Position numbers and translations under genes: made by a program. DNA of 64,000 nt, from assembly GCA_016220085.1 (NCBI GenBank), contig JACRIN010000020.1, positions 1 through 64,000 of the forward strand, read 5' to 3'. Below are positions 7,640 to 15,541 of this stretch, in pieces. Under the pieces are notes generated by a model. It was not told the origin of the DNA. It saw only the letters and a program-made list of their open reading frames with translations, and made no database searches. Origin of the DNA: Planctomycetota bacterium (GTDB lineage Bacteria > Planctomycetota > UBA1135 > GCA-002686595). Each line of letters starts with the position of its first letter. Within the stretch, counting starts at the first letter, position 1.

Positions 7640-7770
7640 CAGCCGTAGGGGCCGCACAGGTACCGCGGCTCGGTGAAGCACCGATAGGCGTACCAGCTCG
7701 CGACGCCGAGGCCCGCCAGGCAGAGCGGGCCCAGGCTCCAGAGAGCGTTCTCTCGCCAGAAGCGGCGCAC
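7636..7770 (-). CDS. Micro membrane protein, copy 1
   Basis: 44 aa, GTG 7768-7770, 13 bp after the SGNH gene's stop, ending TGA 7636-7638. It begins RRFWRENALWSLGPL, the family's F-x-REN-x-x-W-x-x-GP entry, so it belongs with the copies at 7274 and 7114. The second half differs: LAGLGVASWYAYRCF, then EPRYLCGPYGW with a Cys and aromatic end instead of PFIY. It is the first of the train after the SGNH-DUF5989 fusion. Probably co-translated with copy 2. Confidence 0.55.
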   Translation of the reverse strand: MRRFWRENALWSLGPLCLAGLGVASWYAYRCFTEPRYLCGPYGW

Positions 7771-7783
7771 GCGAGATCGACGC

Positions 7784-9364
7784 TCAGAAGAGCGTGTAGA
7801 TGAACGGCGCGACGAACGGAGAGCTCGCCGCGACGACCAGCAGGCTGCCGATCGAGAGCAGCACGACGATCAACGGCATCAGGTACCAGTGACCGCGCAG
7901 CGTGAAGGCCTTCATCAGCTCCGCGACCGTGCCGACGCGTCGGCCGAGCTTGTAGACGATGAAACCGACGACGACGAGCACGAAGACGATGAAGACCATC
8001 TTCGAGTACTGCGGAGGCAGCATGCCGATCAACTTGTTGCCGCCGATCGCGATCGTGAAGATCGCCGCGAGGAACGCGCCGATCTTGACCGGCGCGAGCG
8101 CCTTGTTCTCGTCGGGGTAGGTCGTGACGAACAGGCTCGAGAGGAAGACCCACAGGCCCGCGAAGACGTAGGCCCACGTCGGGATCCCGCCCTGCTCGAC
8201 GTGATCGGGCGGCGCGGGCACGGTCGTGGTCGCGACGACGGTCGGCGGGAAGAAGCTCTGCCGCTCGAGCTCGTCGTGCAGAAAGTGCGCGAACACCCGG
8301 TTGCCGTCGGGATTCAAGTGCCAGTCGATGTCGAAGTAGAGCTTCTGGCCGCCGGCGGCGACCTGGCGCAGGTAGGCGCGCGGATCGAGCGCGGGGATCC
8401 CGAGCTCCTTCGCGATCCCGAGGAACGTGTCGACCGGCTTGTCCGCCGACCACGCACCGTCGCCGAGCCCGCCGAGGCGTTGTTGGGCGAACTTCTCGGC
8501 GTGCGCGGCGTCGATCGCGGCGTGGCTCGGGATCGTCACGAGGACGAGCTTCGCGCCGAGCTCGTCGCACTTCTTCTTGAGCGCGGTGAGAGCGCCCTTG
8601 GTGCGAGCGACGCTGTCCGCGAGGAAGTCGGGCTGCGTCGCGAGCAGCGGAGCGAACTCCTTGCTGATCGGTCGCGTCGCGCCCTCGGGCGTGAAGTAGT
8701 ACTTCTGCGCCGCGGAGCGATCGGCGACGAAAGGCTTCAGCAGGAGGCCGATGCCGGAGTTGTCGTACCAGGCGCGCGGGCCGACGTCGGCGAGCGTGCC
8801 GCTTTCCGAAGTGCCGTCGGCGCGGAAGACGGGCTTTTGCGTGTCGCGCGCTTCGTAGGTCGACGAGCCGCACCAGAAGATGTCGTTCTCGTACGCGAAG
8901 ATCGCGACCGCGTCGGGCTGGAAGTGCGCGCCGTGCTCCAGCAGCCACGCGACCTCCTGGTCGGTCGAGTACGCCTCGCAGCCGGCGTTGACGATCTCGA
9001 CCTTGCGGCCTTCGTTCTGCCACCAGCGCTCGAGCACGTCGACGAACAGGTCCTTGCGGTCGACGGTGAAGCCCTGGGTGAACGAGTCGCCGAGCGCGAT
9101 CACGCGGTACGTGCCGGCGGCCTTGCCGGGGCTCGACATCGGATCGTCGGCGAGACCGTACTGGTTGGTCACGAGCCGAACCGAGTACTCGGGGCCGGAG
9201 CGTTTGAGATCGAGCTCGGCCCGCTTCTTCCAGCCGAGCTGTTGATCGAACTCGAGCACCATCGGAGCGGGACCCTTGCCGATCAGCCGCAGGCCGGCCT
9301 CGAACACGCCGAGGCCGATGAGCACACTGATGAGGATCGCGAGGAGGACGTTGATTGCGCGCAT
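7784..9364 (-). CDS. SGNH hydrolase fused to a DUF5989-like membrane domain
   Basis: 526 aa. An N-terminal membrane anchor (residues 5-20) is followed by an SGNH/GDSL hydrolase domain with GDSFTQG (catalytic Ser 94, block I) and DIDWHLNPDG (block V, Asp and His). Such domains act as esterases or O-acyl transferases on glycans. After about residue 400 come four membrane segments (near 405-425, 432-450, 458-478 and 492-512). The last 47 residues, from ELMKAFTLRGHWYLMP to APFIYTLF, look like a complete DUF5989 protein, normally a separate tiny gene beside a carbamoyltransferase. It starts 18 bp after the carbamoyltransferase stop and is followed by free-standing relatives of its own tail. Likely a membrane-bound glycan esterase or acyltransferase. 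Confidence 0.75.
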   Translation of the reverse strand: MRAINVLLAILISVLIGLGVFEAGLRLIGKGPAPMVLEFDQQLGWKKRAELDLKRSGPEYSVRLVTNQYGLADDPMSSPGKAAGTYRVIALGDSFTQGFTVDRKDLFVDVLERWWQNEGRKVEIVNAGCEAYSTDQEVAWLLEHGAHFQPDAVAIFAYENDIFWCGSSTYEARDTQKPVFRADGTSESGTLADVGPRAWYDNSGIGLLLKPFVADRSAAQKYYFTPEGATRPISKEFAPLLATQPDFLADSVARTKGALTALKKKCDELGAKLVLVTIPSHAAIDAAHAEKFAQQRLGGLGDGAWSADKPVDTFLGIAKELGIPALDPRAYLRQVAAGGQKLYFDIDWHLNPDGNRVFAHFLHDELERQSFFPPTVVATTTVPAPPDHVEQGGIPTWAYVFAGLWVFLSSLFVTTYPDENKALAPVKIGAFLAAIFTIAIGGNKLIGMLPPQYSKMVFIVFVLVVVGFIVYKLGRRVGTVAELMKAFTLRGHWYLMPLIVVLLSIGSLLVVAASSPFVAPFIYTLF

Positions 9365-9382
9365 GGGGACTCTCGAACTCGC

Positions 9383-11176
9383 TCAGCTGACCATCTGAGT
9401 GACGCTGTCGCCCTCGTGGCGCAGGACGAAGCGCGTCTCGGCGATCTTCTTCTTGGCTTCCTTGCCGACGACGTAGTTGTTCATGAACAGGTAGTCCATG
9501 CCCGAGAGGCTGAACGTGTTGAACGCGTGGCTCGGGTCTTCGACGATCGGCTCGCCCTTCAGGTTGAAGGACGTGTTCATCACCACCGGCACGCCGGTGA
9601 GCTCGCCGAAGCGCTTGATCATCGCGTGGTACGCCGGCGAGACGTCCGGGAACACCGTCTGGAGACGACCGGAGCCGTCCTCGTGCGTGATGCCGGGCAG
9701 CACGGCGCGCTTCTCGGGGCGCACCGGCGCGACGTAGAGCATGAAGCGCGCGGGATAGTGACGCGCGGCGTCGGGGATGTCGAAGAAGTCGCTCGCCGCT
9801 TCGACGGTGACGCTCGGCGCGAACGGACGGAAGGGCTCGCGGAACTTGATCGTCGCGTTGAGCTTGTCCTTCATCTCCGCCTTGCGCGGATCGGCGATGA
9901 TCGAACGCGCACCGAGCGCGCGCGGGCCCCATTCGAAGCGACCGCGGAACCAGCCGCAGACCGCGCCGTCGACGAGCTTCTTCGCGACGTAGTCGTAGAA
10001 CTCCTCGTCCTTCTCGATCTTGGTGAACGGGATGTCGTACTTGCGCAGGAACGCTTCGATCTCGGCGTCCGTGTACTCGCTGCCGAGGTAGGGCGTGGTG
10101 AGCGCCGGTCCGCGCGGTTGTTCGAGCACGTGGTTGTACGCCCAGTACGCCGCTCCGACGCAGCCGCCGTCGTCGCCCGGGGCCGGGTGCACGTAGATGT
10201 CGTCGAAGATGTGCTCTTGGTGCCAGATCTTGTAGTTGGCGACCGAGTTCAGCGCGACGCCGCCGGCGAGGCAGAGGTTCTTCATGCCCGTCTCCTTGCG
10301 GAGGTAGCGGGCCATCTTGAAGAGGATCTGCTCGGTGACGACCTGGATCGACGCCGCCATGTCGCAGTAGTAGGGATCGAGCGACTTGTCGCCGAGCTTC
10401 GGATCGCGCGCGGGCTTGCCGAAGTGCTTGCCGAACTCCAGCTCGAGCGTGTTGTCGCGCGAGTAGTGGTAGGCGAAGTACTTCATGTCGTGCCAGAGCG
10501 ACCCGTCTTCCGCGACATCGATGATCTCGTAGATCTTGTCGACGTAGCGCGGCTTGCCGTACGGGTGCATGCCCATCAGCTTGTACTCGCCTTCGTTGAT
10601 CTCGAAGCCGCAGTACGCGGTGAACGCGGAGTACAAGAGACCGAGCGAGTGCGGGAAGCGCAGCTCCTTGATGATCTCGATCTTGTTGCCCTTGCCGACG
10701 CCCATGGTCGCGGTCGACCACTCGCCGGCGCCGTCGACCGTCAGGATCGCGGACTCCTTGAAGTGCGACGTGAAGAAGCTCGACGCCGCGTGCGACATGT
10801 GGTGGTCGCAAAAGAGCAGCTTCGAGTTGGGGACGCCGATGCGCTTCTGCATCATCGACTTGATCCAGAGCTTGTCGCTGATCCAGCGCTGCATCGACTC
10901 GCGGAAGACAGCCGACGAGCGCGGGAACGTGCTCATCGCGCTGATCAGCATCCGCTCGAACTTCACGAACGGCTTCTCGTAGAAGACGACGTAGTCGACG
11001 TCGTCGATCGTGATCCCGCCCATCTTCAGGCAGAAGTCGATCGCGAGCCCGGGGAAGCCCGAGTCGTGCTTCACGCGGCTGAAGCGCTCTTCCTCCGCGG
11101 CGGCGACGAGCACGCCGTCCTTGACGAGGGCGGCCGAGGAGTCGTGGTAATAGAAGGAGAGTCCGAGGATGTTCAT
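9383..11176 (-). CDS. NodU/CmcH-type carbamoyltransferase
   Basis: 597 aa, the usual length. The N-terminal Kae1-like domain (about 1-370) starts NILGLSFYYHDSSAALVKDG and contains the metal/ATP-site histidines (FCDHHMSHAAS). Next is GGVALNSVANYKI and the YrdC-like C-terminal part with EWGPRALGARSIIADPR and PFRPFAPSV. This family transfers a carbamoyl group from carbamoyl phosphate, via carbamoyl-AMP, to a hydroxyl of a sugar or antibiotic. Its start codon abuts the stop of the small gene upstream. With the SGNH protein downstream it probably decorates a surface glycan or secreted metabolite. Substrate unknown. Confidence 0.92.
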   Translation of the reverse strand: MNILGLSFYYHDSSAALVKDGVLVAAAEEERFSRVKHDSGFPGLAIDFCLKMGGITIDDVDYVVFYEKPFVKFERMLISAMSTFPRSSAVFRESMQRWISDKLWIKSMMQKRIGVPNSKLLFCDHHMSHAASSFFTSHFKESAILTVDGAGEWSTATMGVGKGNKIEIIKELRFPHSLGLLYSAFTAYCGFEINEGEYKLMGMHPYGKPRYVDKIYEIIDVAEDGSLWHDMKYFAYHYSRDNTLELEFGKHFGKPARDPKLGDKSLDPYYCDMAASIQVVTEQILFKMARYLRKETGMKNLCLAGGVALNSVANYKIWHQEHIFDDIYVHPAPGDDGGCVGAAYWAYNHVLEQPRGPALTTPYLGSEYTDAEIEAFLRKYDIPFTKIEKDEEFYDYVAKKLVDGAVCGWFRGRFEWGPRALGARSIIADPRKAEMKDKLNATIKFREPFRPFAPSVTVEAASDFFDIPDAARHYPARFMLYVAPVRPEKRAVLPGITHEDGSGRLQTVFPDVSPAYHAMIKRFGELTGVPVVMNTSFNLKGEPIVEDPSHAFNTFSLSGMDYLFMNNYVVGKEAKKKIAETRFVLRHEGDSVTQMVS

Positions 11177-11386
11177 CTAGCCCTGCTTGCGCGCAGCCTG
11201 CACGGTTTCGTTCTTGGCTTCCCACGCGGTCCAGTTGCCGTCCTTCCGACGCGCGATGTGCAGCGGGTCGGCGACCAGGCGATACAGGATCGCGAACGGC
11301 CCGAGCAGGCCGAAGTACAGCACGAAGAGGAGCACGCGAGAGAGCATGCTCCCGAAGCGCTCGGTGAACTGGATGAAGGCTTTCAT
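11177..11386 (-). CDS. Small membrane protein of the carbamoyltransferase operon
   Basis: 69 aa. One or two membrane segments (LSRVLLFVLYFGLLGPFAILYRLV, written as about 16-40) are followed by DPLHIARRKDGNWTAWEA and a charged tail. Small proteins with the pattern 'F-x-L-x-x-R-L-x-x-DPL ... W' are familiar to me from carbamoyltransferase/exosortase-type loci, where they are annotated only as hypothetical. It is the first gene of the - strand operon, and its TAG touches the carbamoyltransferase ATG. A role in anchoring that enzyme at the membrane would fit but is inference. Confidence 0.65.
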   Translation of the reverse strand: MKAFIQFTERFGSMLSRVLLFVLYFGLLGPFAILYRLVADPLHIARRKDGNWTAWEAKNETVQAARKQG

Positions 11387-11540
11387 GCTGGGGGGGAGGT
11401 GGGCTGCTTGGAGCCGCCTGGCGAGGCCTTGGGACCGAGCCTCCTCGATGTCCCGCCCGTCCGCGTGGGAGCGGTGGGCAGGAACCGTGCGCCGCCGGAG
11501 GTCGCGATTCGACCCCAGGCGGCAGCTCGGAGGGCAAAGA

Positions 11541-11546
11541 AGTATA
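11541..11546 (-). promoter_or_regulatory. Predicted -10 box of the carbamoyltransferase operon
   Basis: On the - strand the sequence reads TGTATACT with TATACT as the -10 hexamer (5 of 6 consensus), about 155 bp before the ATG at 11386. No clear -35 is seen 16-18 bp upstream. The region between (11387-11540) would be a long untranslated leader, in which I see no riboswitch or gene. Confidence 0.4.
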
Positions 11547-11615
11547 CAGGTCGAGGGGCGAGCGGGAAGCGCGAGCGAACTTCCGCGCCGGCGGGAACGG
11601 CTTTCCGGAGCGACG

Positions 11616-12911
11616 TCAGCGCAGGGTCAAGACACCCTTGTAGAGCTCTTCGCTCTGCGAGTACTTCCGGTCGTGGTTGTCGTCGCGCAGCACGTCGATC
11701 TCGACCGTGGTCCCCGCCGGGAACTGACTGAGCCAGGCCGCGAGGGCGACCGCGCTCGACACGAACACCGGCCGGGCCTCGCCGACCCGCAGCGCTTCGA
11801 GCAGGTCCTCGGATTGGAGGCCGAGGGCCGCGGCAGGCCCCTCGGGGCAGACGCTGCGCACGCACAGCAGCGGGAAGTTGCCCACGACGACGCGATCGGT
11901 GGTCAGACCCGCGCGCTCGTAGAGGATGCCGTCGATCTTGTTCCACGCCTTGAGCGACACGTCGAACGTGCGGGCCTTGCGCTCGATCGACAGCTGGATC
12001 GGCGTCGGAGCGCGCAGCGGCAAGCGCTTCAGGTGGAACTCCTTCGCCGTCGAGACGCGCTCGCCGTTCAGGCCGACGACCTTGTCGCCGACCTGCAATC
12101 CGGCTTGGTCGGCGGGTCCCTTCGGCGTGATGCGCCCGATCTCCAGCGTGTCCGCGGCGAGCTCGATCCCGAGGTACGCCCTCGCGCTCGACGGCGCGAG
12201 TAACTCGTCCTGCAGGACATCCTTGATCCTATCGATCGGGATCGCGAAGCCCATGTTCTCGGCGCGCTGGTTGACGACGGTCGCCATGCCGATCATCTCG
12301 CCGAGCACGTTGAGCACCGGCCCGCCGCTGTTGCCCGGATTGATCGACGCGTCGGTCTGCAAGAGATCGGGAAAGCGCAGCTCCTCGTCGATCGCGAGGT
12401 CGCGGTGGAGGCCCGAGATGATCCCGGAGCTGACCGAGAAGTTCTGGCCGAGCGGATTGCCGATCACGATCACGCGCTCGCCGATCATCAGGTCCGAGCT
12501 CGTGCCCATGGTGACGACGGGGAACTCCTTCGGTCCGCGGATCTTCAGCAGCGCGAGATCCTCGCTCGGCACTTCGCTGACGACTTCCGCTTCGTAGAGC
12601 GTCTCGTCGTACTGCGGCGCGAACTGAACGTGCACCTTCGACGCGCCGGCGATCACGTGGCTGTTGGTGACGATGTAACCGCTCTTGTCGATGACGACGC
12701 CGGAGCCGCCGGTGACCAGGGTGCGCGTCGAGAGCCCGCGCGTGCTCGCGGGGTCGATGTACCAGCCGCCGGGCTTCGCCGCTTCGATGTAGACGACCGA
12801 CGGAGACGCCGATTGCACGACGCGCACCTCGGGCGTGATCCGTGGGTTGTTCGGATCGGTCTGCAGCGGAACGGGAAGTTGGATCGCCGCGAGAAGCAAG
12901 AGCTCGAGCAT
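11616..12911 (-). CDS. HtrA/DegP-like serine protease with PDZ domain
   Basis: 431 aa. A short hydrophobic N-terminus (MLELLLLAAIQLPVPLQ) suggests export to the periplasm. The trypsin-like domain has all three catalytic residues: His in TNSHVIAG (about 84), Asp in SEDLALLKI (about 119) and Ser in NPGNSGGPV (about 196). One PDZ domain follows (about 245-330, with AYLGIEL and GLQVGDKVVGLNGERV). The last 95 residues look like a weak second PDZ. HtrA proteases degrade or refold damaged envelope proteins. It stands alone between the carbamoyltransferase operon and the tRNA gene. Confidence 0.88.
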   Translation of the reverse strand: MLELLLLAAIQLPVPLQTDPNNPRITPEVRVVQSASPSVVYIEAAKPGGWYIDPASTRGLSTRTLVTGGSGVVIDKSGYIVTNSHVIAGASKVHVQFAPQYDETLYEAEVVSEVPSEDLALLKIRGPKEFPVVTMGTSSDLMIGERVIVIGNPLGQNFSVSSGIISGLHRDLAIDEELRFPDLLQTDASINPGNSGGPVLNVLGEMIGMATVVNQRAENMGFAIPIDRIKDVLQDELLAPSSARAYLGIELAADTLEIGRITPKGPADQAGLQVGDKVVGLNGERVSTAKEFHLKRLPLRAPTPIQLSIERKARTFDVSLKAWNKIDGILYERAGLTTDRVVVGNFPLLCVRSVCPEGPAAALGLQSEDLLEALRVGEARPVFVSSAVALAAWLSQFPAGTTVEIDVLRDDNHDRKYSQSEELYKGVLTLR

Positions 12912-12953
12912 GTCCTGGGGTACGCGCGTGAACGCGGGAAGTGAGCTGAGCCT

Positions 12954-13124
12954 TTGCCCGAGGGGTTTGCCAGCGCGGAATCCGAGCTCGCGCGACCGCT
13001 CGAACGCTACGCCGAGGCGCGCAAGGCGGGAGCGATCTGCGGCGCACTCCGACGGGCGCGAAGAGCGCGTTTGCGCCGGCTTTCGAGCGTCCTTGGGCCG
13101 GACGCGAGGCGTACGCGGGCCTAG
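12954..13124 (+). CDS. Possible small basic protein (doubtful)
   Basis: The 364 bp between the protease start (12911) and the tRNA hold no recognisable gene. The best frame runs from TTG 12954 to TAG 13122-13124 (56 aa) and reads like a helical Arg/Ala-rich peptide (LARPLERYAEARKAGAI, then [16 protein letters not shown]). It has no strong ribosome-binding site and no relative I recognise. Composition in GC-rich DNA could produce this by chance, so I keep it only as a possibility. Confidence 0.15.
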   Translation: MPEGFASAESELARPLERYAEARKAGAICGALRRARRARLRRLSSVLGPDARRTRA

Positions 13125-13230
13125 TTAGGCGGGGTGAGCCTAGGCGAGCCCTTCCCTCGCGCTGCGCCGCCGCGCGCGGATCGCGACGGGACCGGCGGGC
13201 GCGATCAAGCGCGCGGCCGGCGCGGCCGTG

Positions 13231-13266
13231 GCGACCGGCGCGACCGGGGCGACCGGGGCGACCGGG
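13231..13266. repeat. Four tandem 9-bp repeats beside the tRNA
   Basis: Units GCGACCGGC, GCGACCGGG, GCGACCGGG and GCGACCGGG lie end to end, finishing 9 bp from the 3' end of tRNA-Val. The last three are identical. Looks like a short microsatellite; no function is evident. Confidence 0.85.
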
Positions 13267-13275
13267 CGGACAAGA

Positions 13276-13352
13276 TGGTGGGCCATGTAGGACTTGAACC
13301 TGCGACCTCTGCTATGTCAAAGCAGCGCTCTAGCCAGCTGAGCTAATGGCCC
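13276..13352 (-). tRNA. tRNA-Val (anticodon GAC)
   Basis: On the - strand, GGGCCAT (13352-13346) pairs with ATGGCCC, followed by discriminator A and an encoded CCA (to 13276), giving 77 nt. The D arm starts TAGCTCAG. The anticodon stem CTGCT/AGCAG encloses the loop TTGACAT with anticodon GAC. The T arm contains GGTTCAAGTCC. GAC reads the Val codon GUC, which is heavily used here. There is no integrase or direct repeat beside it, so no sign of use as an attachment site. Confidence 0.95.
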
Positions 13353-13475
13353 ACTCGCCGTAGGCGATCACGGAACCAACGGCTTCGCCATCAGCGGCTT
13401 CACCGTCAGCTCCGGGCCGGAGAGCTTAGCGCTCGCTACGACGATGCCAAGGGTTTTCTCGCGCGCGAGCGACGC

Positions 13476-13481
13476 TAGACT
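13476..13481 (+). promoter_or_regulatory. Candidate -10 box for alanine dehydrogenase
   Basis: TAGACT lies 55 bp before GTG 13537, giving a leader of about 50 nt. A T-rich TTTTCT 16 bp upstream is the only -35 candidate. The same TAGAnT form occurs before the genes at 2757, 4300 and 36399. Confidence 0.3.
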
Positions 13482-13536
13482 CTTCGCCCTTCGCATCCGC
13501 GCCACGCGCGCAAGGGCCCCCAGCCGAGGAAACGTC

Positions 13537-14658
13537 GTGAAAGTCGGTGTCGTTCGAGAGATCAAGGTCCACGAGAACCGGATCGCCCTGACCCCCGCGG
13601 GGGCAGACCGCTTGGCCGCGGCCGGGCACGAAGTGTTCGTCGAAGCCGGAGGCGGCCTCGGCAGCGGTTTGCCGGACAGCGCCTACGTCACCGCGGGCGC
13701 GCGGCTCTTGCCGACCGCGGCGGACGTGTGGGCGAAGTGCGACATGATCCTGAAGGTGAAGGAGCCGCTCCCGACCGAGTGGCCGCACATCCGCAAGGGC
13801 CAGACGATCTTCACGTACTTCCACCTCGCGGCCGATCGCGCGCTCACCGAAGCGAGGGTGAAGAGCGGCGCGCACTGCTTCGCGTACGAGACGCTCGAAG
13901 TCGGCCATTCGCTGCCACTGTTGACGCCGATGAGCGAAGTCGCCGGTCGCATGGCGATCCAAGTCGGAGCGCAATGGCTCGAGAAGTCGCGCGGCGGCTC
14001 GGGCATCCTGCTCGGCGGCATCCCGGGCGTCGATCGCGCCAACGTGCTGGTGATCGGCGGCGGCGTGGTCGGCACCCAGGCCGCGCGCATGGCGGTCGGT
14101 CTCGGCGCCGACGTCACGCTGATGGACGTCAACCTCGATCGTCTGCGGTACCTCGACGACGTGATGCCGAAGAATTGCAAGACGATGTTCTCGACGCCGT
14201 TCGCGATCCGCGAGGCGCTGCCGCGCGCGGACCTGGTCGTCGGTGCGATCCTGATCCCGGGCGCCGCCGCGCAGAAGCTGATTCGGCGCGAGGACCTCAA
14301 GCTGATGAAGTCCGGCAGCGTGATCGTCGACGTCGCGGTCGACCAAGGCGGTTGCGTCGAAACGGCGCGTCCGACGACGCACGCGGATCCGACCTTCGTC
14401 ATCGACGGCGTCATCCACTACTGCGTCGCGAACATGCCGGGCGCGGTGCCGCGCACGAGCACGTTCGGCCTGACGAACGCGACGTTGCCGTACGCGCTCA
14501 AGCTCGCGACGCTCGGTCCGATCGACGCGATCAAGCGCAACCACGAGCTGAAGACCGCCGCGAACTGCGTCGCCGGGCATCTGACCTACAAGGCCGTCGG
14601 CGAAGCCTTCGGCATGAAGTCGATCACGCCCGAGGAAGCTCTGGCGACGGTCTCCTGA
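13537..14658 (+). CDS. ald: Alanine dehydrogenase
   Basis: 373 aa from GTG 13537, matching the family length of about 370. VKVGVVREIKVHENRIALTP is the typical start, so an upstream ATG at 13444 is rejected. Catalytic Lys is in ILKVKEPLP and catalytic His in YFHLAADRALT. The NAD-binding Rossmann loop is VIGGGVVGTQAARMA, and NMPGAVPRTST is the conserved C-terminal loop. The enzyme interconverts L-alanine and pyruvate plus ammonia with NAD in the cytoplasm. It stands as a single gene downstream of tRNA-Val (opposite strand), 43 bp before uppP. Confidence 0.95.
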   Translation: MKVGVVREIKVHENRIALTPAGADRLAAAGHEVFVEAGGGLGSGLPDSAYVTAGARLLPTAADVWAKCDMILKVKEPLPTEWPHIRKGQTIFTYFHLAADRALTEARVKSGAHCFAYETLEVGHSLPLLTPMSEVAGRMAIQVGAQWLEKSRGGSGILLGGIPGVDRANVLVIGGGVVGTQAARMAVGLGADVTLMDVNLDRLRYLDDVMPKNCKTMFSTPFAIREALPRADLVVGAILIPGAAAQKLIRREDLKLMKSGSVIVDVAVDQGGCVETARPTTHADPTFVIDGVIHYCVANMPGAVPRTSTFGLTNATLPYALKLATLGPIDAIKRNHELKTAANCVAGHLTYKAVGEAFGMKSITPEEALATVS

Positions 14659-14701
14659 GCCGGTCCGGCCGGGCGCACGCGCGCCCGGCTGCACCTGACT
14701 C

Positions 14702-15532
14702 ATGGGACTTGGCCCGATGGAACTCTGGAAAGCGGCGATCCTCGGCCTGGTCGAGGGGCTGACCGAGTACTTGCCGGTCAGCTCGACCGGGCACCTGATC
14801 TTGACCGAACGTTTGCTCGGCATGCAGCAGGGCACGAGCGAGAGCGCTTTCGCGATCTGCATCCAAGCGGGCGCGATCCTCGCGGTGCTCGGGCTCTACC
14901 GACGCCGCGCGACCGATTGCGTGCGCGGCGTGTTCGGCAAGAGCCCGTCGGGCTTCGCGCTCGCGGTCAAGCTCGCGCTCGCGTTCTGCCCGGCCGCGCT
15001 GATCGGGTTCCTCGCCGACGATTGGATCGAGGCGCGGCTGTTCGGTCTGTGGCCGGTCGCGTGTGCGTGGTTGCTCGGCGGCATCGTGATCCTGTTCTGG
15101 CCGTTGAAGCCGATGCGCGCGGGGCGCGGGCTCGAGGAGCTCGGCTTCGGCGCCGCGATCGTGATCGGGTTCGCGCAGTGTCTCGCGCTCTGGCCCGGCA
15201 CGAGCCGCAGTCTCGCGACGATCCTTGGCGGCCTCGGCGTCGGACTCTCGCTCGCGGCTGCGGTCGAGTTCAGCTTCCTGCTCGGCGTGCTGACGTTGAC
15301 CGCGGCGACGGCGTACAAGGCGCTGAAGAGCGGCCCGACGATGCTCGACGAGCTCGGCATCGCCGCGGTCCTCGTCGGCGCGCTGACCGCGTGGGTCGCC
15401 GCGGTGATCTCGGTGCGCTGGATGGTCGCGTGGCTCGAACACCGCGGGATGCAAGTGTTCGGCTGGTGGCGGATCGCGCTCGGACTGGTCGTGCTCGCGC
15501 TGCTCTGGTCGGGTTCGCTGTCCTCGACGTAG
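14702..15532 (+). CDS. uppP: Undecaprenyl-diphosphatase
   Basis: 276 aa from ATG 14702; ATG 14717 (MELWKAAILG) is an equally good start giving 271 aa. The signatures EGLTEYLPVSSTGHLIL and PGTSRSLATIL hold the catalytic Glu/Ser/Arg of the BacA/UppP family. About eight membrane segments fill the rest. It removes a phosphate from undecaprenyl diphosphate, recycling the lipid carrier for peptidoglycan and for the polysaccharides made elsewhere in this window. Upstream ald ends 43 bp before; the methyltransferase gene begins 9 bp after, so the two may be co-transcribed. Confidence 0.95.
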   Translation: MGLGPMELWKAAILGLVEGLTEYLPVSSTGHLILTERLLGMQQGTSESAFAICIQAGAILAVLGLYRRRATDCVRGVFGKSPSGFALAVKLALAFCPAALIGFLADDWIEARLFGLWPVACAWLLGGIVILFWPLKPMRAGRGLEELGFGAAIVIGFAQCLALWPGTSRSLATILGGLGVGLSLAAAVEFSFLLGVLTLTAATAYKALKSGPTMLDELGIAAVLVGALTAWVAAVISVRWMVAWLEHRGMQVFGWWRIALGLVVLALLWSGSLSST

Positions 15533-15541
15533 CCTTGGGGC

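Noticed and set aside
7194..11537. A very long open frame (over 1400 codons) on the - strand across the carbamoyltransferase operon
   Set aside because: It is Arg-rich out-of-frame reading of the real genes (SGNH, carbamoyltransferase, small proteins), a known artefact of GC-rich codon use; it has no motif.
13134..13346. Short + strand open frame overlapping the tRNA and the 9-bp repeats
   Set aside because: The end of the peptide is the complement of tRNA-Val, and the rest is repeat-derived Arg/Gly/Asp; a typical spurious call.
13276..13352. tRNA-Val as an integration site of a genomic island
   Set aside because: No integrase, no second copy of the tRNA 3' end, and the neighbours are housekeeping genes.
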